Below are positions 16,337-25,810 of a stretch of DNA of 64,000 bases, in pieces. Under the pieces are notes generated by a model. It searched no databases, was not told the DNA's origin, and saw only the letters and a program-made list of their open reading frames with translations. The stretch spans positions 4,128,001 to 4,192,000 of the forward strand of contig NZ_JACHKA010000001.1 in the NCBI RefSeq assembly GCF_014203955.1, in the 5' to 3' direction. The stretch is from Sphingobium lignivorans. GTDB lineage: Bacteria; Pseudomonadota; Alphaproteobacteria; Sphingomonadales; Sphingomonadaceae. A program made the translations under genes and the position numbers. Position 1 is the stretch's first letter, and every line of letters starts with the position of its first letter.

Positions 16337-17839
16337 GTGCGCTACGCTTACGCAATTACCGCAGCTTTGCTCCTCGGCGGAACCACGCTTGCTCTGACGT
16401 CCCATTCGACGAGCGTGATCGCCCAGACCGCCCAGAACGAAGGTACCGCGGCCGCCGCGCCGCAGGGTGCCCCGGCCAGCCTCGCCGACATGGTCGAGAA
16501 GCTCCAGCCGGCCGTCGTCAACATCTCCACGCGCCAGCGGGTGCAGGTGCAGAATCCCTTTGCCGGTACGCCCTTCGGCGGCCTCTTCGGCTTCGGCGAG
16601 GGCGGCCCGCAGACGCGCCAGGCCCAGTCGCTCGGCTCCGGGTTCATCATTTCGGCCGACGGCTATGTCGTCACCAACAACCATGTGGTCGCGCCCGGCG
16701 CGCGCGGCGCGACGGTGGACGAGATCACCGTCACGCTGCCCGATCGCACGGAATACAAGGCCAAGCTGGTCGGCACCGATCCGCGCTCGGACCTCGCGGT
16801 GCTCAAGATCAATGCCGACAAACCGCTGCCGTTCGTCAAGTTCGGCGATTCCAGCCGCGCGCGCGTGGGTGACTGGGTGGTGGCCATCGGCAATCCGTTC
16901 GGCATCGGCAGCACCGTGACGGCAGGCATTATTTCCGCGCTTCACCGCAACACCGGCGGTGCCGAGCGCTTCATCCAGACCGACGCTTCGATCAACCAGG
17001 GCAATTCCGGCGGCCCGATGTTCGACATGCACGGCAACGTCATCGGCATCAACAGCCAGATCCTCTCGCCCACCGGCGGCAATGTCGGCATCGGCTTCGC
17101 CATTCCCGCAGAGCAGGCCGTCCCGGTGATCGAAACGCTGCGCAAGGGCCAGAATGTCCAGCGCGGCTATCTCGGCATCCAGATCAGCCAGCTTTCGGAC
17201 GACATGGCCGAATCGCTCGGCCTGCCCAAGAATCGCGGCGAGTTCGTGCAGGCGGTGGAGAGCGGCAAGGCCGCCGAGAAGGCCGGCATCCGCGCCGGCG
17301 ACGTCATCACCAAGATCAACGGACGCACCGTGACCCCGGACGAGACCCTGTCCTACATCGTCTCGAGCCTCCCGGTCGGCACGACCGTGCCGATCGAGCT
17401 GGTGCGCGGCGGCAAGACGGTGACGGTGCGCGCCACGATCGGCGAGCGCCCGCCCGAGGAGGAGCTGGCCAACTTCTCGCAGCAGAACCCGGACGATTTC
17501 TCCGATCAGGACGAGCAGAGCACCCGGCAGGCCTCCCAGCAGCTGCTCGGCCTTGCCGTCCAGCCGCTCACGCCGAACATCGCTCGCCAGCTCGGCATCG
17601 CGACGGAGACGCGCGGCGTCGTCATCTCCGCGGTCGATCCTTCGACGGATGCCGGCTCCAAGGGCCTGCGCCGCGGCGACGTGGTGATGATGGCCAATGG
17701 CCAGCCCGTCACGACCGAGGCCGAGCTGGGCAAGGCGGCGCAGGCCGCGAAGGACAGCGGCCGCAATGCGGTCCTGCTCCAGATCCTGCGGCGCGGCAGC
17801 CCGCCCATCTTCCTGGCGGTTCGCCTGCGCAGCCAGTAA
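16337..17839 (+). CDS. degP: Periplasmic serine endoprotease DegP/DegQ (Do family)
   Basis: A 500-residue trypsin-like protease and chaperone for misfolded envelope proteins. It has a signal peptide (YAYAITAALLLGGTTLALT), a protease domain with catalytic His (VVTNNHVVAPG), Asp (DPRSDLAVLKI) and Ser (QGNSGGPMFD), then two PDZ domains (about residues 290-375 and 410-495). I chose the GTG at 16337, which has GAGAGGAAGG five bases upstream; the TTG at 16316 lies ahead of that site. It follows hflKC, making an envelope quality-control cluster, and ends in a strong terminator. Confidence 0.95.
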   Translation: MRYAYAITAALLLGGTTLALTSHSTSVIAQTAQNEGTAAAAPQGAPASLADMVEKLQPAVVNISTRQRVQVQNPFAGTPFGGLFGFGEGGPQTRQAQSLGSGFIISADGYVVTNNHVVAPGARGATVDEITVTLPDRTEYKAKLVGTDPRSDLAVLKINADKPLPFVKFGDSSRARVGDWVVAIGNPFGIGSTVTAGIISALHRNTGGAERFIQTDASINQGNSGGPMFDMHGNVIGINSQILSPTGGNVGIGFAIPAEQAVPVIETLRKGQNVQRGYLGIQISQLSDDMAESLGLPKNRGEFVQAVESGKAAEKAGIRAGDVITKINGRTVTPDETLSYIVSSLPVGTTVPIELVRGGKTVTVRATIGERPPEEELANFSQQNPDDFSDQDEQSTRQASQQLLGLAVQPLTPNIARQLGIATETRGVVISAVDPSTDAGSKGLRRGDVVMMANGQPVTTEAELGKAAQAAKDSGRNAVLLQILRRGSPPIFLAVRLRSQ

Positions 17840-17863
17840 GGATCGCGATCAGGGCATTTACGG

Positions 17864-17891
17864 AAAGGGCGCGTGGGAACGCGCCCTTTTT
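17864..17891 (+). terminator. Intrinsic terminator after degP
   Basis: Arms AAAGGGCGCG (17864-17873) and CGCGCCCTTT (17880-17889), loop TGGGAA, and a run of five T at 17887-17891. It lies 25 bp past the degP stop. Confidence 0.85.
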
Positions 17892-17978
17892 CGTTGCCGC
17901 GCGGCGCGTTGAGCGCAAAAGCTATAGCGACGGGTTCTGCCCGGGCCGCGCGCGGCCCGACATGGGAGGGTAAGGGCA

Positions 17979-19577
17979 ATGACGGACGAGACATCCATCT
18001 TCATCGGCCTTGGCGGCGGGGAGCCGCAGAAGCTCGTCCTGCGCCGCGCCAATCGCCACGGCCTGATCGCCGGCGCCACCGGCACGGGCAAGACGGTCAC
18101 GCTGCAGGGCCTTGCCGAGAGCTTCTCCGCCCGGGGCGTGCCGGTGTTCGTCGCGGATGTGAAGGGCGATCTCTCGGGCATTGCCATGGCCGGCTCGCCG
18201 ACCGCGAAGAATGCCGACAAGCTGATCGCCCGCGCGCAGGAAATCGGCCTCACCGATTATGCCTTTTCTGACAATCCCGCCATGTTCTGGGATCTCTATG
18301 GCGAGCAGGGTCATCCGATCCGCACCACCGTCTCGGAAATGGGCCCCTTGCTGCTGGCCCGCATCATGGGTCTCAACGAGACGCAGGAGGGTGTGCTGAC
18401 CATCGCCTTCCGCCTCGCCGACGAGGAAGGGCTGTTGCTCCTCAATCTGGAGGATCTGCAATCCATGCTCGCTTATTGCAGCGAGAAGGCGGACGAGCTC
18501 ACGGCCCGCTACGGCAATGTCAGCAAGGCCAGCGTCGGCGCAATCCAGCGCCAGCTTCTCCAGCTCGAATCGCAGGGCGGCGGGCATTTCTTCGGTGAGC
18601 CGGCGCTCGACATCCAGGATTTCATCCGGATCGACGAGAAGGGGCGCGGCTACATCAACATCCTTGCGGCGGACAAGCTCATGCAGAGCCCCCGGCTCTA
18701 TGGCACGTTCCTGCTCTGGCTGATGTCCGAACTGTTCCAGACGCTTCCCGAGGTCGGCGATCCGGACAAGCCGGTGCTCGTCTTCTTCTTCGACGAAGCG
18801 CATCTGCTGTTCGACGACGCGCCAAAGGCCCTGGTCGACAAGATCGAGCAGGTGGTGCGGCTCATCCGCTCGAAGGGCGTGGGCATCTATTTCGTGACGC
18901 AGAACCCGATCGACATTCCCGAGGATATTGCCGGGCAGTTCGGTAATCGCGTTCAGCATGCGCTGCGTGCCTTCACGCCGCGCGAGCAGAAGGCGATCAA
19001 GGCAGCCGCCGAGACCTTCCGGCCCAATCCCGCGCTGGATGTCGCCGAGGCCATCACGCAGCTACGGGTCGGCGAGGCACTGGTGTCGCTGCTTCAGGAG
19101 GATGGATCGCCGTCCATCGTCCAGCGTACGCTCATCGCGCCGCCGCGCTCCCGGCTGGGGCCGCTGGACGCCAAGGAGCGGGCGATCATCCAGTCCATCT
19201 CGCCCTGCGAGGGCCAGTATGAGGAGGAAGTCGACCGCGAATCGGCCGAGGAGATTCTCGCGGCGCGTGCCGATGCCGCCATCGCCGCGGCCGCTGCCGA
19301 GAAAGCGCAGGCCGAGGCGGACAAGGCCGCCGCCGCGCAGGCGAAGGTCGAGGCGAGACAGCGCGAGGTCGAGGCCCGGGCCCGGGCGCGCGAGGCGGCC
19401 AAGCCCTCCAATCTCGACCGGGCGATCCAGTCGGCCACGCGATCTGCCGGCTCGTCGATCGGCCGGCAGGTCGCGAACGAACTCGGCAAGCAGATCCTCG
19501 GCGGATCGTCCCGCAGCCGAAGTGGCGGTCTGGTCGGCAAGCTGGTGCGCGGCGTGCTCGGCGGCCTGTTCAAATAG
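17979..19577 (+). CDS. HerA-like ATPase, DUF853 (YjgR family)
   Basis: A 532-residue P-loop ATPase of the DUF853/YjgR branch of the HerA-FtsK superfamily. Walker [12 protein letters not shown] is near residues 30-40, Walker [13 protein letters not shown] near 268-280. The motif [17 protein letters not shown] [16 protein letters not shown] follows. The C-terminal 110 residues are a charged alanine-rich coiled coil ([20 protein letters not shown]) and a Gly/Ser-rich end. The biochemical role of this family is not established. It is preceded by a terminator and is probably monocistronic. Confidence 0.9.
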   Translation: MTDETSIFIGLGGGEPQKLVLRRANRHGLIAGATGTGKTVTLQGLAESFSARGVPVFVADVKGDLSGIAMAGSPTAKNADKLIARAQEIGLTDYAFSDNPAMFWDLYGEQGHPIRTTVSEMGPLLLARIMGLNETQEGVLTIAFRLADEEGLLLLNLEDLQSMLAYCSEKADELTARYGNVSKASVGAIQRQLLQLESQGGGHFFGEPALDIQDFIRIDEKGRGYINILAADKLMQSPRLYGTFLLWLMSELFQTLPEVGDPDKPVLVFFFDEAHLLFDDAPKALVDKIEQVVRLIRSKGVGIYFVTQNPIDIPEDIAGQFGNRVQHALRAFTPREQKAIKAAAETFRPNPALDVAEAITQLRVGEALVSLLQEDGSPSIVQRTLIAPPRSRLGPLDAKERAIIQSISPCEGQYEEEVDRESAEEILAARADAAIAAAAAEKAQAEADKAAAAQAKVEARQREVEARARAREAAKPSNLDRAIQSATRSAGSSIGRQVANELGKQILGGSSRSRSGGLVGKLVRGVLGGLFK

Positions 19578-19741
19578 CTGTCCTACAGGGCGCCGCCGAT
19601 GGCATGACGACCGCATGCGATCACCATGCAAGCCAGGTTTAATCGATGCAGTCGATCAGTGTCCCGCGCGGGAGACCAGAACCTCACGACCCATGGCGTG
19701 AACTTTGTAAACTTTCGCGGAAACCTGATCGACCGAAGCGA

Positions 19742-20188
19742 TCAACCGCGTCCGCGATAGCCCGGCACGCCCTGATCGGGCAGCCACACGCCCTCCGGCG
19801 GCGGGCCGGACTGCCAGAAGACATCGATGGGAATGCCGCCGCGCGGATACCAGTAGCCACCGATGCGCAGCCATAGCGGCCGCATCTCCGTGAACAGGCG
19901 CTCGCCGATGCCGACCGTGCAGTCCTCGTGAAAGGCAGCATGGTTGCGGAAGCTGCCGAGGAACAGCTTGAGCGACTTGGATTCGACGATCGTCTCGCCT
20001 GGCACATAATCGATGACCAGATGCGCGAAATCGGGCTGGCCGGTCACCGGGCAGAGCGAGGTGAATTCGGGCGCCGAGAAGCGCACAAGATAGGGGCGCC
20101 CCTGCCGGGGGTTCGGCACATAGTCCAGAACCGCGTCCTCGGGGCTTGCGGGAAGGGCGCTCGACTGGCCCAGATGCTTGAGTGTCAT
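19742..20188 (-). CDS. queF: NADPH-dependent 7-cyano-7-deazaguanine reductase
   Basis: A 148-residue unimodular QueF (tunnelling fold) that reduces preQ0 to preQ1 in queuosine synthesis. The nucleophilic cysteine is Cys46 in [14 protein letters not shown]; the QueF motif [20 protein letters not shown] follows near residues 69-88. The ATG at 20188 is used; a much longer frame upstream is a shadow of sseA. It converges on the HerA-like gene; the 164-bp gap between them shows no clear terminator. Confidence 0.95.
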   Translation of the reverse strand: MTLKHLGQSSALPASPEDAVLDYVPNPRQGRPYLVRFSAPEFTSLCPVTGQPDFAHLVIDYVPGETIVESKSLKLFLGSFRNHAAFHEDCTVGIGERLFTEMRPLWLRIGGYWYPRGGIPIDVFWQSGPPPEGVWLPDQGVPGYRGRG

Positions 20189-20265
20189 GGCCGGGCCTTT
20201 AATATGATTCCCGCCCGGCGCGAACCCCCTTGCGCATGACGGCAAACGGGAGAAGGGGAAAGGCC

Positions 20266-21111
20266 ATGGATCTGCTTGTTTCAACCCAGTGGCTGGCCGA
20301 TGCCCTCGGTGCCGCCGATCTGCGCATCGTGGATGCGACATCCTTCCTGCCCGGCACGCCGCGCGATGCCCATGCCGAGTATCTGGAGAAGCACATAGCC
20401 GGTGCCCTGTTCCTGGATCTGTCGTCGCTGAACGATCCCGGCGATCCCCGTCCCGCGACCGTGCCGACGAACGCGCAATTCGCCGCCCGCATGGCGGAGC
20501 TGGGCATCGGGCAGGATGATCGCATCGTCGTCTACGACAATAGCCCGCTGGTGAGCGCCGGCCGTGCTTGGTGGCTCTTCCGCATTTTCGGGGCCCGGCA
20601 GGTGGCGATCCTGGATGGCGGGCTTGCCCGCTGGATGGCGGAAGGGCGGCCGGTCGAGCAGGGCCCGGGCGCGCCCCCCGCGTCGGAGGGCTTTGATGCG
20701 CAGCGGGACGACAGCGCCATCGCATCCAAGGCGGATGTTCTCGCCAATCTGGAAAGTTGCGCTGCGCAAGTGGTCGATGCGCGCGGGGCCGACCGCTTCA
20801 GCGGCGCCGATCCCGAACCGCGCCCGGGCATGGCGTCCGGCCATATTCCCGGCTCGGCCAACATGCCCACCGGCATGATGCTCGAACCCGATGGCCGGTG
20901 GAAGCGCGGCGAAGCGCTGCAGCGCAGCTTCGCCGATGCCGGGGTCGATCTCGGCAAGCCGCTCATCATGAGTTGCGGCAGCGGGGTCACGGCCTGCAAC
21001 CTCCTGTTCGGCGCGGCGCTTCTCGGCAAGGACGACGTGCGCATCTATGACGGAAGCTGGTCGGAATGGGGGGCCGATCCCGCCACGCCCAAGGCGACCG
21101 GGCCGGCATGA
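20266..21111 (+). CDS. sseA: 3-mercaptopyruvate sulfurtransferase
   Basis: A 281-residue two-domain rhodanese. The active-site loop CGSGVTAC (Cys237) is that of mercaptopyruvate sulfurtransferases; thiosulfate enzymes have CRxGx[R/T]. It moves sulfur from 3-mercaptopyruvate to thiol acceptors or cyanide. The ATG at 20266 follows an AGAAGGGGAAAGG purine stretch; an upstream start at 20230 is less likely. Its stop overlaps the metC start (ATGA), so two cysteine/methionine sulfur enzymes are co-made. Confidence 0.94.
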   Translation: MDLLVSTQWLADALGAADLRIVDATSFLPGTPRDAHAEYLEKHIAGALFLDLSSLNDPGDPRPATVPTNAQFAARMAELGIGQDDRIVVYDNSPLVSAGRAWWLFRIFGARQVAILDGGLARWMAEGRPVEQGPGAPPASEGFDAQRDDSAIASKADVLANLESCAAQVVDARGADRFSGADPEPRPGMASGHIPGSANMPTGMMLEPDGRWKRGEALQRSFADAGVDLGKPLIMSCGSGVTACNLLFGAALLGKDDVRIYDGSWSEWGADPATPKATGPA

Positions 21112-22334
21112 GCGACAGCGGGAAGGACAAGGGCGGCAAGCCGCTGAGCGCCGCCACGCGGCTTGTCCAGGCCGGGCGGCGCGCGGAGTGGACGGGCATG
21201 CCGGGGCAACCGGGCGGCATCGTCAATCCGCCGGTATGGCGGGCATCGACCATCCTCTACGAGGACGTCGCGCATCTGCGCAGCGCGGACGTCAACGATC
21301 CGCATCGCCTCTATTATGGCCGGCGCGGCGCGCCGACGAGCTGGGCGCTGGCCGAAGCCATCACGCAGATGGAGCCGGAAGCGGCGGGCACGATGCTCTA
21401 CCCCTCCGGTGTCGCGGCCATATCGGGCGCCTTGCTGGCTCTACTGCGCCCGGGCGACGAACTGCTCATGGTCGACAGCGTCTATGGGCCCACGCGCGCC
21501 CTGTGCGAGGGGTTGCTGCGCGAGATGGGCATCACGACGCGCTATTATGATCCGCTGATCGGCAGCGGGATCGCGGACCTGTTCCATGCGAACACGCGGG
21601 CAATCTTCATGGAAAGTCCCGGCAGCCTCACTTTCGAGGTGCAGGACATTCCGGCCATCGTCGCGGCGGCGCGGGAGCGCGGCATCATCACGCTGCTCGA
21701 CAACACCTGGGCGACGCCGCTGCTGCTGCCGGGGCTGGGCATGGGTGTGGACGTCTCCATCCTCGCCTGCACGAAGTATATCGTCGGCCATAGCGATGTC
21801 ATGATGGGTTCGGTCAGCGCCAATGCCGCGCTCTGGCCCCGCATCCGCCAGGGCGCGCACACGCTCGGCCAGATGGCCAGTCCGGACGATGCATGGCTCG
21901 CCCTGCGCGGCTTGCGCACGCTGGCGGTGCGGCTCAAGCATCAGGGCGAAAGCGCGCTCGCCATCGCGCGCTGGCTCTCCGGGCGGCCGGAAGTGGCGCG
22001 CGTGCTGCATCCGGCACTCCCCGACTGCGCCGGGCATGACATCTTCCTGCGCGACTTCGCCAGCGGCACCGGCCTCTTCGCGTTCGAGCTCGCGGGCGGC
22101 GGCGAGCGGGAACGCGCCGCCTTCATCGACAGCCTTGGCCTGTTCGGCATCGGCTATAGCTGGGGCGGATATGAGAGCCTCGCCATTCCCGTCGACCTCA
22201 AAGGTCTGCGGAGCGCGACTGCCCCGGCGCGGGGTCCGCTCGTGCGCGTCAATATCGGCCTTGAGGACGTCGCCGACCTGATCGCCGATATCGAGCAGGC
22301 GCTCGCCGTCTGGAAAGAGGCCATCGGCCCCTGA
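21108..22334 (+). CDS. metC: Cystathionine beta-lyase
   Basis: A 408-residue Cys/Met-metabolism PLP enzyme that cleaves cystathionine to homocysteine, pyruvate and ammonia. The PLP lysine is in ACTKYIVGHSDVMMG (about residue 225). YYGRRGAPTSWALAEAI and the C-terminal SWGGYESLAIP match MetC rather than gamma-lyases. The ATG at 21108 overlaps the sseA stop. Promiscuous activity of this family on other sulfur amino acids is known. Confidence 0.93.
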   Translation: MSDSGKDKGGKPLSAATRLVQAGRRAEWTGMPGQPGGIVNPPVWRASTILYEDVAHLRSADVNDPHRLYYGRRGAPTSWALAEAITQMEPEAAGTMLYPSGVAAISGALLALLRPGDELLMVDSVYGPTRALCEGLLREMGITTRYYDPLIGSGIADLFHANTRAIFMESPGSLTFEVQDIPAIVAAARERGIITLLDNTWATPLLLPGLGMGVDVSILACTKYIVGHSDVMMGSVSANAALWPRIRQGAHTLGQMASPDDAWLALRGLRTLAVRLKHQGESALAIARWLSGRPEVARVLHPALPDCAGHDIFLRDFASGTGLFAFELAGGGERERAAFIDSLGLFGIGYSWGGYESLAIPVDLKGLRSATAPARGPLVRVNIGLEDVADLIADIEQALAVWKEAIGP

Positions 22335-22616
22335 CCACGCACGGGTCTCCGGCTTCCCTCTCACAAGAATCTGTTTTCGTTTCTTTTTCTCTGCACTTTC
22401 TGTTCCGGGAATGGCCTTCCCACGCGTTGCAAAGCTGCAACAGCGCCGGATTCAGCAACATTAAGTTACAAATTTTGCTTGTGCGATGCACAACGCGATG
22501 CAACCTGCGCGTGGATACAGGACAGGTTCCTCGGCTGCCTCCAGGGGCGGGATAATGAAGGGATCGCCGTAACCGCAGGTAGGGACGATCGCATTTATCT
22601 CGACAAGGGGAATACC
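22335..22616 (+). promoter_or_regulatory. Regulatory leader of the porin gene with inverted and direct repeats
   Basis: This 282-bp gap is AT-richer than its surroundings. It holds GTTGCA-AAGC-TGCAAC (22426-22441), TTGTGC-GAT-GCACAA (22479-22493), and the direct repeat GCGATGCA at 22483-22490 and 22495-22502, 12 bp apart, next to an AT-rich stretch (TTAAGTTACAAATTTT). Repeats of this kind suggest one or more operators. No clear -35/-10 or sigma54 pair could be fixed. Confidence 0.5.
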
Positions 22617-23381
22617 ATGCGCAAGTCCATCATCGGCCTTTCGGCCTTCGCTATCCTTGCTTCCGCGACGCCAGCACTGGCCCAGGAGGAGGCCAGCAGC
22701 CCAGTAACCATTTCCGGCTCCGCCACCCTCGTTTCCGACTATCGCTTCCGTGGCTTCAGCCAGAGCAACGAGAACATCGCGGTGCAGGCGGGCATCGATA
22801 TCAGCCACGAGAGCGGCTTCTATGTCGGCACCTGGGGCTCGAGCATCGGCTTTGCCGGCAATGCCGAGATCGACGTCTTCGGCGGCTACACCACGGATGT
22901 GGCGGAGGGCCTCAATGTGGATGTCGGCATCCTGGCCTATATCTATCCCAAGGCCGGCTACAGCGATTCGACCATCGTCGAGCCCTATGTCACGCTGACC
23001 GGCACTTATGGCCCCGCCTCGCTCGCCGTCGGCATCAATTATGCCTGGGATCAGGCCTCGCTGGCCAGCCTAGATACGGGCGAGAAGTCGTCCGCCATCT
23101 ATGTGCACGCCGAGCCTTCGATCACCGTGCCCAACACCCCGCTGACCGTGGATGGCCATATCGGCTATGCCAAGAGCAATTCCTTCCTGGGCGGCTATGG
23201 CCCTGACCATCATGTCTGGGATTATTCGGTCGGCGTCTCCGGCGGCTATGGGCCGCTCACCTTCGGCGTCCATTATGTGAACACGGATGAAGCCCGGCAG
23301 CGGTCTTATGCGCCGGGCACGGGCGCCGAGGACCTCGGCGCGGATGGCGCGGTGATCTTCTCGGTCGGCGCATCCTTCTGA
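22617..23381 (+). CDS. TorF-family putative outer-membrane porin
   Basis: A 254-residue exported protein. Residues 1-22 are a signal peptide (SIIGLSAFAILASATPALAQ). The mature part alternates aromatic/hydrophobic and polar residues in strands starting SGSATLVSDYRFRGFSQSN and ending VIFSVGASF, with a C-terminal Phe as in outer-membrane beta-barrels. The DYRFRGFSQS opening is the hallmark of the TorF/TIGR02001 family. Substrate unknown; homologues often accompany ammonium-transport genes, but none is present here. A plus-strand terminator (23427-23460) follows. Confidence 0.88.
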   Translation: MRKSIIGLSAFAILASATPALAQEEASSPVTISGSATLVSDYRFRGFSQSNENIAVQAGIDISHESGFYVGTWGSSIGFAGNAEIDVFGGYTTDVAEGLNVDVGILAYIYPKAGYSDSTIVEPYVTLTGTYGPASLAVGINYAWDQASLASLDTGEKSSAIYVHAEPSITVPNTPLTVDGHIGYAKSNSFLGGYGPDHHVWDYSVGVSGGYGPLTFGVHYVNTDEARQRSYAPGTGAEDLGADGAVIFSVGASF

Positions 23382-24172
23382 ACCCATGAAAACAGGCCGC
23401 CGTCCGTGGGAACGGCGGCTTGCAAGGAGGCTGCGGGCCGGGCCGCAGCCTCATTTCGTTCAGCCCTATTATTCGGAAGCGCCGGCCCATCCGTGCCGGA
23501 CATGCGAGTCGCTACTGACCCGCCTTCGCGGGCCGGCGCACGCCGCGCGGTGACGATGCGGATCTGCGGTTCGAGCATCTCTCCTTTCATCACGCCTTCG
23601 CCCGCCGTGGGGCTACGGGGTGAATCGGCAATCGCGCGGACCACGTCCATGCCTTCGACGATCCGCCCGAACACGGCGAATCCCGGCTGCTTCTCGTCCG
23701 CATCGAAGCCGGTCATGTCTCCCAGGATGATGAAGAAGTCGCCGGTGCCCGTGCCTGGCTCGCCCTGTGCCAGCGAGATTGCGCCGTCGACATGGGAAAG
23801 CCCCGTCTGGCTCGTCGGCTCGTGTGGGACGGGCTTGAGGATGCGCTTGGGGTCGTTCTGGGTGCCGCCCTGGATGAAGCCGCCGGGTGTGCCGTCGCTC
23901 CATTTGAACGAACGATAGAAGACGGTGCCGTCGAGCCGCTTCTGGTCGACATAGCGCAGGAAATTGGCGGCGGTGAGCGGGGCACGCTCCACCTCCAGCG
24001 CAATGGTGATGGGCCCGCGCCCGGTGGTCAGGACCACGGGGACGGTCCGCGCCGGGACCGCGGGTGCGGCCGCTTCCGCGTCAGGTGCCGGCGGAACCTC
24101 CTGCGCTGCGAGAGGAGAAATAGGCCCGCCGGCCACGGCCAGGGCTGCAAGAGCAAGGACGATCGTCTTCAT
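23306..24172 (-). CDS. Exported cyclophilin-type peptidyl-prolyl isomerase, C-terminus probably run-on
   Basis: A 288-residue protein with a signal peptide (residues 1-23) and a cyclophilin domain (about 45-211): GPITIALEVERAPLTAANFLRYV, GGFIQGGTQND and GTGDFFIILGD. It should catalyse proline isomerisation in the periplasm. The domain ends near RIVTARRAP. The remaining ~75 residues are low-complexity and are encoded by a region holding two terminator hairpins plus 76 bp of the convergent porin gene. A one-base shift near 23520 would meet a TAG at 23512-23514, so the tail may reflect a frameshift. ATG at 24172; earlier starts add no family sequence. Confidence 0.85.
   Translation of the reverse strand: MKTIVLALAALAVAGGPISPLAAQEVPPAPDAEAAAPAVPARTVPVVLTTGRGPITIALEVERAPLTAANFLRYVDQKRLDGTVFYRSFKWSDGTPGGFIQGGTQNDPKRILKPVPHEPTSQTGLSHVDGAISLAQGEPGTGTGDFFIILGDMTGFDADEKQPGFAVFGRIVEGMDVVRAIADSPRSPTAGEGVMKGEMLEPQIRIVTARRAPAREGGSVATRMSGTDGPALPNNRAERNEAAARPAASLQAAVPTDGGLFSWVQKDAPTEKITAPSAPRSSAPVPGA
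23392..23419 (-). terminator. Hairpin acting as minus-strand terminator
   Basis: Arms GCCGCCGT (23396-23403) and ACGGCGGC (23412-23419). On the minus strand the hairpin is followed by CTGTTTTCA. It lies inside the apparent C-terminal extension of the isomerase gene, where it would be the natural end of a shorter gene. Confidence 0.45.
23427..23460 (+). terminator. Intrinsic terminator after the porin gene
   Basis: Arms GAGGCTGCGG (23427-23436) and CCGCAGCCTC (23443-23452), a 6-base loop, then ATTTCGTT. It lies 45 bp beyond the porin stop. Confidence 0.6.
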
Positions 24173-24288
24173 GGCCGTGATGGTAGCGCAACCGCGTCCC
24201 GAGGCAAGGCGGGACGGGACGAGGCGCCGCCCGTCCAAAAGCATCGTGGGCAATTCACATCGCGGCGCCGCGCGCCTATAGCGGCGCC

Positions 24289-24813
24289 ATGAGCTGGCCC
24301 CTGCTCCTCCTCCTGTTCCTGGTGACCGTCGCGCTGATGGAAGGCTTCGCCTATGTCATGCATCGCTGGGTGATGCATGGGCCCGGCTGGTTCCTTCACG
24401 CGAGCCATCACCGGCCGCGAACGGGCCGGTGGGAACTCAACGATCTCTATTTCGTGATCTTCGCCCTCCCCTCCATCCTGCTTCTCCTTGGGGGCGTGCA
24501 ATGGGGCTGGGGGAACTGGGCCACGGCCGTCGGCGCCGGCATCGCCGCTTACGGCGCCATCTATCTCGGCTTTCATGACATCATCGTCCACCGCCGCGTG
24601 GCGCATCATTATGTGCCGCGCTCGCTCTATATGAAGCGGATCGTCCAGGCGCACAGGCTCCATCATGTGGTGGAGACCCGCGAAGGCAATGTGAGCTTCG
24701 GCTTCCTCGTCGCGCCCTCGCCCGAGTCACTCAAGAAGCAGCTCGCGGGCATGGGGCAAGGCAGGCTCCGCCAGCCCGGCAGCGCTGCCGAAACGACCGT
24801 CGGGAAATCATAG
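24289..24813 (+). CDS. crtZ: Beta-carotene hydroxylase
   Basis: A 174-residue membrane di-iron hydroxylase that adds 3-hydroxyls to beta-ionone rings (beta-carotene to zeaxanthin), the route to sphingomonad yellow carotenoids. Histidine clusters [30 protein letters not shown] and HRLHH supply the metal ligands; three to four hydrophobic segments surround them. The start is ATG 24289. Other crt genes are not nearby, so the pathway is dispersed. Confidence 0.93.
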   Translation: MSWPLLLLLFLVTVALMEGFAYVMHRWVMHGPGWFLHASHHRPRTGRWELNDLYFVIFALPSILLLLGGVQWGWGNWATAVGAGIAAYGAIYLGFHDIIVHRRVAHHYVPRSLYMKRIVQAHRLHHVVETREGNVSFGFLVAPSPESLKKQLAGMGQGRLRQPGSAAETTVGKS

Positions 24814-24937
24814 CCGGGAACGGCGCAGGGCCGGAGGACAGGCCCAGCCTCCTGATGCCCATTCTCTCCGGCCTTGGTCTCCTTCCCGTCTTGCACTATG
24901 CAGCGCGCATGCAGCCCAGAACCGCCGGGGAAAAGAA

Positions 24938-25810
24938 TTGACGATTGCGTTGCTCGCGGCCGCTGCCGCCCAGTCCATCCACTTCGACAGCCTGGGTTTG
25001 AACCCGGTTGCGCTCGACCTCGGCTTCTTCACGATCAAATGGTACAGCCTGGCCTATCTGGCCGGCATCCTGATCGGCTACTGGTATCTGACCGTGCTGA
25101 TCCGCCAACCCGGCGCGCCGATGGCCCGCCGCCACGCGGACGATTTCATCTTCTACGCCACGCTCGGCATCATCCTGGGCGGCCGGCTGGGCTATGTGCT
25201 GTTCTACCAGCCCGACATCTTCCTGCGCCCGCTCGACATCTTCAAGCTGTGGGAGGGCGGCATGTCCCTGCACGGCGGCACCATCGGCGTGATCGTCGCG
25301 ATCTGGTGGATGGCACGGCGCGAGGGCCTGAGCTTCCTGCGCGTGTGCGATTATATCGCCTGCGTGGTGCCGTTCGGGCTGTTCTTCGGCCGCCTCGCCA
25401 ATTTCGTGAATGGCGAGCTGTGGGGCAAGGTGACGAGCGTGCCCTGGGCCATCGTCTTCCCCGATGCGCCGGGCGACCTGCCGCGCCACCCCAGCCAGCT
25501 TTATGAAGCGATGCTGGAAGGGCCGGTGCTGTTCGCCATCCTCGCCTTCTTCTTCTGGAAGACCAATGCCCGCTACGAGCCGGGCAAGCTCTTCGGCATC
25601 GCCGCACTCGGCTATGGCGCGGCGCGGTTCTTCGTCGAATTCTACCGCGAGGCCGATGCGCAGCTGATGGAGTTCGCCGAGCGCACCGGCCTTCACATGG
25701 GCCAGTGGCTCACCATCCCGCTGCTGGTGCTTGGCCTCTATCTCGTCGTCACGGCGAAGGGCCGGCGCACCCGCGTGGAACCGACGGCCGGGACGAACAG
25801 TGTCGCCTGA
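24938..25810 (+). CDS. lgt: Prolipoprotein diacylglyceryl transferase
   Basis: A 290-residue polytopic inner-membrane enzyme that attaches diacylglycerol to the lipobox cysteine. The Lgt signature [15 protein letters not shown] (about residues 150-164) contains the essential Arg and Asn; the HGGTIGV motif (around residue 108) and RHPSQLYEA are also present. About seven membrane segments. It starts with TTG at 24938. Its 3' end overlaps the methyltransferase gene by 11 bp, starting a three-gene operon with pgeF. Confidence 0.96.
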   Translation: MTIALLAAAAAQSIHFDSLGLNPVALDLGFFTIKWYSLAYLAGILIGYWYLTVLIRQPGAPMARRHADDFIFYATLGIILGGRLGYVLFYQPDIFLRPLDIFKLWEGGMSLHGGTIGVIVAIWWMARREGLSFLRVCDYIACVVPFGLFFGRLANFVNGELWGKVTSVPWAIVFPDAPGDLPRHPSQLYEAMLEGPVLFAILAFFFWKTNARYEPGKLFGIAALGYGAARFFVEFYREADAQLMEFAERTGLHMGQWLTIPLLVLGLYLVVTAKGRRTRVEPTAGTNSVA

